A stretch of DNA of 5,935 nucleotides, from assembly GCA_022837365.1 (NCBI GenBank), contig JALHHV010000308.1:1-5935 (forward strand). Reading direction: 5' to 3'. This document shows positions 1 to 5,935 of the stretch, piece after piece. The translations under genes were made by a program, and so were the position numbers. The first letter of the stretch is position 1, and every line of letters starts with the position of its first letter. A model generated the notes under the pieces. That model had not been told where the DNA came from, ran no database searches, and saw only the letters and a program-made list of their open reading frames with translations. Source of the stretch: Desulfovibrio sp. GTDB lineage: Bacteria; Desulfobacterota; Desulfovibrionia; Desulfovibrionales; Desulfovibrionaceae.

Positions 1-1539
<1,539 letters not shown>

Positions 1540-1546
1540 GCGGCAG

Positions 1547-2290
1547 CTAGAGGTGGTCCAGCAGGTCCAGCGGATGGGCCAGCAGCACGGAAGCGCCGCT
1601 CTCGCGCAGTTCCGCCTCTCCCCGGAAACCCCACAGGCAGCCCACGGCCAGCATGCCCGCGCCGCGCGCGGTGCGCATGTCCACGTTGCTGTCGCCCACG
1701 AAGGCCGCGTGCGCCGGGTCCACCCCCAGCGCCCGGGCCGTGGCGATGGCCGCGGCGGGGTCGGGCTTGCGCGGCACGCCGGGGCGCGCCCCGGCCACCA
1801 CGGCGAACGGCCCCAGCGGGCCGTCGCAATCCGGGGCACCGTCAGGGGCACTATTCGGGGCTCCGCCTGGGGCATCACCCCCGCCGCAGCCCGCGCCATC
1901 GAAGAAGCTGCCCACCATCAGGCGGGTGAAGGCGTGCGGCTTGTTGGACAGCACGCCCAGCGGCAGCCCGGCGGGGGCCAGCGCGGCCAGCAGTTCGCGG
2001 ATGCCGGGATAGGGCGCGCTCTTGGCCGACCAGCGCGCGCCGTATTCGTCGCGCATGCGGGCCACCAGGGCGGCCACGGCGGTCTCCGTGGCGGCGCCGG
2101 GCGGGGTGCCCGGCGGCAGCGCGCGCCGGAACAGGGTTTCCACCCCGTCGCCCACTAACTGGCGGTAGGCGTCCACGGGATGGGCGGAAAAGCCCTGCGC
2201 CAGCAGGCAGGCGTTGGCCGCGTCGGCCAGGTCCTCCAGCGTGTCCAGCAGGGTGCCGTCAAGGTCGAAGATGATGGCGTGTATGGGCAT
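1547..2290 (-). CDS. HAD-superfamily hydrolase, phosphoglycolate phosphatase (Gph)-like
   Basis: A probable cytoplasmic small-molecule phosphatase of 247 residues with all four HAD motifs: nucleophile motif DLDGT (Asp9, Asp11), motif II LSNK (Ser115), motif III RKPDP (Lys175) and motif IV VGDSNVD (Asp200, Asp204). The helical cap between motifs I and II (about residues 15-95) is of the C1 type found in Gph and PpaX. Family knowledge makes 2-phosphoglycolate a reasonable substrate, but the motifs do not fix it; pyrophosphate or another phosphate ester is possible. The ATG at 2290 is preferred: an in-frame TAG lies immediately before the only earlier start (GTG at 2299), and AGGTGA sits 5 nt before the ATG. 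Residues about 132-160 form an unusual Gly/Ala/Pro repeat insert. The gene is convergent with the kinase, 7 bp from its stop, and diverges from the transporter operon. Confidence 0.9.
   Translation of the reverse strand: MPIHAIIFDLDGTLLDTLEDLADAANACLLAQGFSAHPVDAYRQLVGDGVETLFRRALPPGTPPGAATETAVAALVARMRDEYGARWSAKSAPYPGIRELLAALAPAGLPLGVLSNKPHAFTRLMVGSFFDGAGCGGGDAPGGAPNSAPDGAPDCDGPLGPFAVVAGARPGVPRKPDPAAAIATARALGVDPAHAAFVGDSNVDMRTARGAGMLAVGCLWGFRGEAELRESGASVLLAHPLDLLDHL
1833..1880 (-). repeat. Four 12-bp degenerate tandem units encoding a GAPx tetrapeptide repeat
   Basis: On the plus strand the units begin at 1833, 1845, 1857 and 1869, each starting GGGGC(A/T) followed by six variable bases. In the phosphatase frame they read [16 protein letters not shown]. 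The array lies in a loop between the core strand carrying motif II and the one before motif III, where Gph proteins normally have only a few residues. The array is a multiple of three bases, so the frame is preserved. Confidence 0.75.
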
Positions 2291-2295
2291 GGACC

Positions 2296-2301
2296 TCACC
2301 T
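2296..2301 (-). promoter_or_regulatory. Ribosome binding site of the HAD phosphatase
   Basis: AGGTGA on the minus strand matches the 3' part of the Shine-Dalgarno consensus (GGAGGTGA) and lies 5 nt before the ATG at 2290. It overlaps the GTG at 2299, which argues that the GTG is not the start. Confidence 0.55.
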
Positions 2302-2453
2302 ATCGCGTCCCATGGGTACTGTACAGGATGCGGACGCTCCCACCCCCGCCGGACGCCGGATTCCTTGCTGCCGTGTAAAAAAAGCTGACACCTCGCCCCG
2401 GCCCCGCGCCCGGCAGACCGACCGCAACCGGATGCGGGCACCCGCAACAACAC

Positions 2454-2483
2454 TAATATACTGTTTTTTAAAATAATATCCTG
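2454..2483. repeat. Pair of 10-bp direct repeats exactly 20 bp apart in an AT-rich patch
   Basis: TAATATACTG at 2454-2463 and TAATATCCTG at 2474-2483 differ at one base and start exactly 20 bp apart, about two helical turns. The spacer is a T-run followed by an A-run (TTTTTTAAAA). The surrounding DNA is strongly GC-rich, so this AT island stands out. It lies about 165-195 bp before the phosphatase start and about 250 bp before the sigma-54 promoter. It could be an operator for a dimeric regulator or contain a promoter; no regulator can be named. Confidence 0.45.
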
Positions 2484-2592
2484 AAAGACACCAATACCCC
2501 GCCCGCAACCGCCCCACCGCAATGCGTTACGCCTTTACTCGTGCCACTCGGGCAGCCGTACCGCCAGGTCGCGCCGGTGGCCGGTTGGCGGG

Positions 2593-2614
2593 CTGTCTCT
2601 AGGATTCCGAACAG
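2593..2614. promoter_or_regulatory. Possible activator site, CTGT-N14-ACAG inverted repeat
   Basis: CTGT at 2593-2596 and ACAG at 2611-2614 form a short inverted repeat about 115-135 bp before the -24 element of the sigma-54 promoter. This is the distance at which enhancer-binding activators usually bind. The arms are only 4 bp, so it may be chance. Confidence 0.2.
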
Positions 2615-2674
2615 TCGCGCCGTCCCGTTCGCGCGCGTTCCGCAACATGCCCGGCTCCCCGGTCTCCCGAATCA

Positions 2675-2702
2675 TCGAAAACAAATTATCTCGGTATATT
2701 AT
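2675..2702 (+). promoter_or_regulatory. Weak sigma-70-like promoter candidate upstream of the transporter
   Basis: TCGAAA (2675-2680, 4 of 6 to TTGACA) and TATTAT (2697-2702) are separated by 16 bp in a local AT-rich stretch. It would give a leader of about 130 nt. It is much weaker as evidence than the sigma-54 site just downstream. Confidence 0.25.
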
Positions 2703-2728
2703 CGCATCACACCCGCATTCGTTCCTTT

Positions 2729-2745
2729 TGGCACAACCGTTGCTA
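2729..2745 (+). promoter_or_regulatory. Sigma-54 (RpoN) -24/-12 promoter of the transporter operon
   Basis: TGGCAC (2729-2734), five bases, then TTGCTA (2740-2745). The invariant GG (2730-2731) and GC (2742-2743) are separated by exactly 10 bp, as sigma-54 holoenzyme requires, and the flanking bases fit the consensus TGGCACN5TTGCW. Transcription should start near 2755, giving a leader of about 87 nt before the ATG at 2842. By family knowledge, such a promoter needs an AAA+ enhancer-binding activator; none is encoded in this window. Confidence 0.8.
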
Positions 2746-2841
2746 CCTCCGGCTCGTCCCACTGCGCCGCGAGGGGTGCACGGGGGCGGAGGCTGGGTAA
2801 ACGGGTATGCATCACGCATCGAGTTTCACGGAGGAACCGGA

Positions 2842-4014
2842 ATGAGCTTTCCAAGACAAGTCTTCGAATTCCTGAAGGCTGGCTCCATCGCCCACGCGCA
2901 GTGGGATATCGAGGTGTCCACGTCCATCATCAAGAACAGAAAGAAACTGATCATCCTCGGCATCCTGCTGCTGCCGATCCTGATGTTCAGCTTCGCCGAA
3001 GCGGGCTCCATGCTGGGCAGCAAGATCACCGGCTGCATCGGCGCGGGCGGGGGCTTCATCATCACCCCGGCGCTGATGGCCGCGGGGGTCAAGGGCATCC
3101 TGGCCGTGGGCACTGACCTGTTCCACATCTTCGCCAAGGCCATCATGGGCACCACGGTGCACAAGAAGCTGGGCAACGTGTCGGTGAAGCTGGCCATCGC
3201 CTTCCTGATCGGTTCGGGCGGGGGCACCTTCATCGGCGGGGCCATCAACAAGGGCCTGTACAACACCGACCCGCTGCTGTCGGAACTGTTCATCAGCTCC
3301 ATCTACGCGGTGCTGCTGGGCTTCCTGGGCTTCTACGCCCTGTTCGACTTCCTGAAGGCCAGCAAGGCCGGCGGCGGCGGCGACGCCCACGGCGGCAGCA
3401 GCGGCGCCACGGGCCTGTCCGTCAAGTTGCAGGCCATGAACATGCCGCCCATGATCACCTTCGACGAAGACCTCGTGCCCGGCGGCCGCCGCATTTCCGG
3501 CTGGATCGTCGCCGCGGGCGGCATGGTGGTGGGCATCCTGGCCGCCATCATGGGCGTGGGCGGCGGCTTCGTCACCTTCCCCATGTTCGTGTACATCTTC
3601 GGCGTGTCGTCCATGACCACCGTGGGCACCGACATCCTGCAGATCATCTTCACCGCCGGTCTCGGCGCCATCGCCCAGTACGCCATCTACGGCTACGTGT
3701 TCTACACCCTGGCCATGGGCATGCTCATCGGCTCGCTGCTGGGCATCCAGGTCGGCGCGCTGACCACCAAGGTGGTCAAGGGCATTCACATCCGCGGCTT
3801 CTACGCCATCTCGATCATCGCGGGCTTCATCAACCGCGCCGCCACCCTGCCCAAGAAGCTGGTGGAACTGGAAGTGATAAACCTGTCCAAGGACCTTGTG
3901 GGCAACATCGAATTCGTGGGCAACATCATCTTCTGGGTGGTGGTGGCCTTCTTCGGCGTCTGGGTGTTCGGCAAGTTCTTCGCCAACATCGGCAAGCTGA
4001 GAGCGGAGGCGTAA
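2842..4014 (+). CDS. TSUP family membrane transporter (sulfite exporter TauE/SafE)
   Basis: An inner-membrane transporter of 390 residues of the TSUP family, whose members move sulfite, sulfate, sulfonates or related organic anions. It has the internal duplication typical of the family: IGAGGGFIITPAL (about 66-78) with VGTDLFHIF (89-97) in the first half, and MGVGGGFVTFPMF (237-249) with VGTDILQIIF (261-270) in the second. Hydrophobic segments lie near 35-53, 66-80, 115-135, 151-170, 220-240, 264-285, 287-309, 318-331 and 361-380. A Gly/His-rich hydrophilic loop (about 172-218) links the halves. The start is set by GGAGG at 2830-2834, 7 nt before the ATG; longer in-frame forms would run back through the promoter. 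The substrate is not shown by sequence; in a sulfate reducer a sulfur oxyanion is the natural guess. It is co-transcribed with the next gene. Confidence 0.9.
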   Translation: MSFPRQVFEFLKAGSIAHAQWDIEVSTSIIKNRKKLIILGILLLPILMFSFAEAGSMLGSKITGCIGAGGGFIITPALMAAGVKGILAVGTDLFHIFAKAIMGTTVHKKLGNVSVKLAIAFLIGSGGGTFIGGAINKGLYNTDPLLSELFISSIYAVLLGFLGFYALFDFLKASKAGGGGDAHGGSSGATGLSVKLQAMNMPPMITFDEDLVPGGRRISGWIVAAGGMVVGILAAIMGVGGGFVTFPMFVYIFGVSSMTTVGTDILQIIFTAGLGAIAQYAIYGYVFYTLAMGMLIGSLLGIQVGALTTKVVKGIHIRGFYAISIIAGFINRAATLPKKLVELEVINLSKDLVGNIEFVGNIIFWVVVAFFGVWVFGKFFANIGKLRAEA

Positions 4015-4015
4015 C

Positions 4016-4676
4016 ATGCTTATCCACAGCAAGAGCAGTTTCATGAAGGGCCTGCTGCTCATGGGCTCCTTCTGCGCGGTTGGAATACTCGGACGACCTG
4101 TTCAACAAGCTGTCCAAGGGCTCGTCCTACTTCATCCCCGAAACCCAGAGGCGCGTCGAACCGCTGAAGGGCAAGGTCGTCGAAGTGGCTTACTCCTCCA
4201 AGAAGGCTGACGACGCCGCCAAGGTGTTCGCCGCCGTGGGCGTGACCGCCACCGCCGAAGGCTCCACCCTGAAGGTGCAGGGCGACCTGGGCACGCTGCT
4301 CGCCGCCGCCGTGGCCGACTCCGACGCCATGTACAAGAACGACGGCAAGGCCGTTTCCGCGCGCTACGCGGGCATGGACCACATGACGGTCATGGAGGCC
4401 TGGTGGGAAGGGCTGAACCCCATGATCAAGGCGCTGCAAAAGAACAAGATGGTGGAAGAAGCCAGCGTCGTGGACTCCGTGCTGAAGCGCGCCGTGGAAA
4501 CCGGCTACAACTTCTACGGCATCCCGGCCGCCAAGGTCATGGACAAGCTGGGCGTGATGATCGGCCTGCTGGTCTTCTACGTGCTGTATACCGTGTGGTA
4601 CGGCTTCGCCATCTTCGAACTGTTCGACGGCATCGGCCTGACCATGAAGAAGTCCAAGATCAAGCAGGAAGCGTAG
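4016..4676 (+). pseudogene. Membrane-anchored protein of unknown function, partner of the TSUP transporter; frameshifted
   Basis: I do not recognise a named family. The ATG at 4016 comes one base after the transporter stop, with GGAGG at 4005-4009 six bases before it, so the two genes are translationally linked. The N-terminus (MLIHSKSSFMKGLLLMGSFC) has positive charges followed by the start of a membrane helix. After about 22 residues the frame changes from 2 to 0 near 4076-4082 and continues LEYSDDLFNKLSKGSSYFIP to the TAG at 4674-4676. The missing piece should hold the rest of the helix. The middle (about 4110-4510) is soluble, with a beta-alpha-beta-beta-like stretch (VEVAYSS, KADDAAKVF, STLKVQGD) and then a helical part containing MEAWWEGLNP. 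Near the end is a second membrane helix (MIGLLVFYVLYTVWYGFAIF) and a Lys-rich tail. I infer two membrane anchors around a periplasmic domain, with both ends in the cytoplasm. As written, translation stops at 4210. Confidence 0.8.
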
Positions 4677-4703
4677 CCGCGCCTGCCTGACCGCATGACG
4701 ACC

Positions 4704-4745
4704 ACGGCCCCTTCGCCACCCGGCGGAGGGGCCGTTCCCTTTTCG
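4704..4745 (+). terminator. Rho-independent terminator of the transporter operon
   Basis: A 14-bp stem pairs 4704-4717 (ACGGCCCCTTCGCC) with 4722-4735 through a 4-nt loop, with one G-T pair. A T-rich stretch (TTCCCTTTT) follows. It begins 27 bases after the stop of the second cistron and has no matching gene ending from the other side, so it closes this operon. Confidence 0.85.
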
Positions 4746-4781
4746 CGTCCGCGCCGGAAAAGATTCCTTGCGCCCCACCTC

Positions 4782-4809
4782 TTGCGGGATGAGTGATTCA
4801 TGGTATGGT
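4782..4809 (+). promoter_or_regulatory. Candidate sigma-70 promoter of the sod gene with extended -10
   Basis: TTGCGG (4782-4787), 16 bp, then TATGGT (4804-4809), preceded by TGG as in extended -10 promoters. Each hexamer matches consensus only moderately. It would give a leader of about 180 nt. A GGAA-N4-TTCC inverted repeat (4756-4767) lies just upstream. Confidence 0.35.
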
Positions 4810-4928
4810 GGGAACACTCGCCCGCATTTCCGGCCCGGCCGGATTCGCCGCGCTGCCCACGCGCGCCTGCGGGCTTCGGCATCCGGTACCCACGGGGCCT
4901 TCACGCGCCCCGTTTCGCCGCACCGTCC

Positions 4929-4960
4929 CTCTCCGGCATTTTCCGGTCATCTCCGGAGAG
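4929..4960 (+). promoter_or_regulatory. Inverted repeat in the sod leader
   Basis: CTCTCCGG (4929-4936) and CCGGAGAG (4953-4960) are perfect inverted copies around a 16-nt loop. The right arm is part of a 10-bp palindrome, TCTCCGGAGA (4950-4959), and a third TCCGG lies in the loop. The element ends 25 bp before the Shine-Dalgarno sequence. It may be an mRNA hairpin or an operator. The rest of 4746-4997 holds nothing else I can support. Confidence 0.35.
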
Positions 4961-4997
4961 CCTGGCGCGGCCCACCTTCATCCGCAAGGAGAACGCC

Positions 4998-5709
4998 ATG
5001 CCGTCCAATTTCACCCGCCGCTGTTTCATGTCCCTGTGCGCCTCGGCCACCCTGGTGGCCGCCGGCACCCGCCTGCTCGGCCCCTCGGTGGCCCACGCCG
5101 CCGACGCCCCCGACGCCTTCCCCATGCCGCCGCTGCCCTACCCCGAAAACGGGCTGGAACCCGCCATCAGCGCGCGCACCATCTCGTTCCACTACGGCAA
5201 GCACACCGCCGCCTACTACGCCAACATGAACAAGGCCGTGGCAGGCACCCCGCTGGCCTCCATGAAGCTGGAGGAAGTGGTCAAGTCCGTGGCGGGCGAC
5301 CCGGCCAAGGCCGGGCTGTTCAACAACGCCGCCCAGTCCTGGAACCACACCTTCTACTGGGCGGGCATGAAGCCCGGCGGCGGCGGCACGCCCCCCGCCA
5401 AGGTGGCCGACGCCCTGTCCGCCGCCTTCGGCTCCGTTGACGCCTGCGTGACCCAGCTTTCCGACGCCGCCAAGACCCAGTTCGCCAGCGGCCTGGCTGG
5501 CCAAGGGCCGCGAAAACGGCAAGGACGTGCTGAAGGTACTGAAGACCGGCAACGCCGAAAATCCCATCACCCAAGGCTATACCCCCATCCTCACCATCGA
5601 CGTGTGGGAACACGCCTACTACCTGGACTACCAGAACAAGCGCCCCGACTACGTCCAGGCCTTCTTCGACAAACTGGTGAACTGGGACGAAGTGGCCAAG
5701 CGGTTGTAG
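4998..5709 (+). pseudogene. sodB: Iron superoxide dismutase, Tat-exported, broken by a 5-bp deletion
   Basis: Superoxide dismutase converts superoxide to hydrogen peroxide and oxygen. The ATG at 4998 follows AAGGAG (4986-4991) by 6 nt. A twin-arginine signal (TRRCFMS, residues 6-12), a hydrophobic stretch and AHA/A near residue 35 indicate export to the periplasm in folded, metal-loaded form. The mature part has metal ligands His65 (FHYGKH) and His117 (NHTFYW); AAQSWNH carries the Gln typical of the Fe type. After Gly165 (5490-5492) the frame changes from 0 to 1. Frame 1 continues [20 protein letters not shown] and includes the other two ligands, Asp (5599-5601) and His (5611-5613), in [13 protein letters not shown]. 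The family motif GSGWAWL would need TGGGC restored at 5492/5493, so 5 bp are missing. With them the protein would be about 238 residues. As written, frame 0 runs to 5762 and loses two ligands. The gene is monocistronic. Confidence 0.9.
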
Positions 5710-5742
5710 ACCCGCATTTACTGACTATTCCCAAAAAGGAAA

Positions 5743-5781
5743 CCGGGGAGGGGACCTTTTGAAAAAGGTCTCCCTCCCCGG
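5743..5781 (+). terminator. First hairpin of the double terminator after sodB
   Basis: The left arm, CCGGGGAGGGGACCTTTT (5743-5760), pairs along its whole length with the complementary arm ending at 5781, apart from one bulged T. It starts 33 bases after the sodB stop. No U-tract follows directly; the second hairpin does. Confidence 0.7.
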
Positions 5782-5782
5782 C

Positions 5783-5824
5783 CCCCTCCCCCCCAAACTT
5801 TTTGTTAGGGGGGAGGGGTTTTTT
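5783..5824 (+). terminator. Second hairpin, canonical Rho-independent terminator
   Basis: CCCCTCCCCCC (5783-5793) pairs with GGGGGGAGGGG (5808-5818). A few further pairs lie inside, closing on the loop TTTTT (5799-5803). A run of six T (5819-5824) follows immediately. The C-rich arm of the first hairpin could also pair with the G-rich arm here, so alternative folds exist. Confidence 0.85.
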
Positions 5825-5896
5825 ATGCGTAGTGCACATGCAGTTGCCATGGCGTAACATGAGCATCCGACTAGAATTACAAACCCCACCCAATTG

Positions 5897-5935
5897 AAAA
5901 GTTTTGGAAGATAGGGGTCCGGGGAAAGAAACCTT
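5897..5935 (-). repeat. Inverted, diverged copy of the terminator element, cut by the window end
   Basis: From 5897 on, AAAAGTTTTGG, then AGGGGTCCGGGG and a closing ACCTT line up with the reverse complement of the 5743-5803 element (AAAAAGTTTGGGG, AGGGGGCCGGGG, GACCTT). It is probably the terminator of a leftward gene beyond the window. The stretch 5825-5896 between the copies contains no gene or signal that I can see. Confidence 0.5.

Noticed and set aside
1833..1880. CRISPR array
   Set aside because: Units are 12 bp, directly abutting, without spacers, and they code for protein in frame.
2557..2586. CCGCCA ... TGGCGG inverted repeat upstream of the transporter
   Set aside because: Short GC-rich arms around a long spacer are expected by chance in this base composition.
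2647..2841. N-terminal extension of the transporter to 2647
   Set aside because: It would cover the sigma-54 promoter and has no Shine-Dalgarno sequence, whereas the ATG at 2842 has an ideal one.
2812..4062. 416-codon open frame on the minus strand opposite the transporter
   Set aside because: It mirrors the transporter codons, is dominated by His, Asp, Gln and Ala, and shows no recognisable domain.
4059..4904. 281-codon open frame on the minus strand across the partner gene and terminator
   Set aside because: Runs through the terminator hairpin, with a His/Gly-rich shadow composition.
4800..4997. N-terminal extension of sodB to 4800
   Set aside because: The Shine-Dalgarno sequence and Tat signal both fix the start at 4998.

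Overview
The window looks like chromosomal DNA from a high-GC sulfate-reducing bacterium of the Desulfovibrio / Nitratidesulfovibrio type. This is an inference from gene content and style: strongly GC-biased third codon positions, a TauE/SafE (TSUP) exporter behind a textbook sigma-54 promoter, a Tat-exported iron superoxide dismutase, and the GC-rich double-hairpin element that ends the sod gene. No database search was possible.

Layout from left to right: (1) 1-1539 (+), the 3' part of a hybrid sensor histidine kinase (PAS, HisKA, HATPase, receiver) with a frame-breaking deletion in the HisKA domain. (2) 1547-2290 (-), an intact HAD-superfamily phosphatase of the Gph type, tail to tail with the kinase and only 7 bp away. 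(3) 2291-2841, a 551-bp divergent intergenic region with an AT-rich patch, a 20-bp-spaced direct repeat and a sigma-54 promoter. (4) 2842-4014 (+), an intact TSUP membrane transporter. (5) 4016-4676 (+), a second cistron one base after the transporter stop, encoding an unrecognised membrane-anchored protein; it is also frame-broken. It is followed by a strong terminator. (6) 4998-5709 (+), a Tat-exported Fe superoxide dismutase with a frame-breaking 5-bp deletion, followed by a tandem double hairpin. (7) The right edge holds what appears to be an inverted, incomplete copy of the same terminator element.

Genes 4 and 5 form one operon: sigma-54 promoter, transporter, partner, terminator. The partner probably works with the transporter. 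The other genes are separate units and do not form an obvious pathway together.

The most striking observation is that three of the five genes carry an out-of-frame deletion, yet each reads cleanly on both sides of the break with its key residues kept. This means either very recent decay or, perhaps more likely, errors in the sequence or assembly. I found no CRISPR array, tRNA, rRNA, transposase or phage gene. I see no convincing new multi-gene system; the best candidate for undescribed biology is the unrecognised partner of the TSUP transporter.
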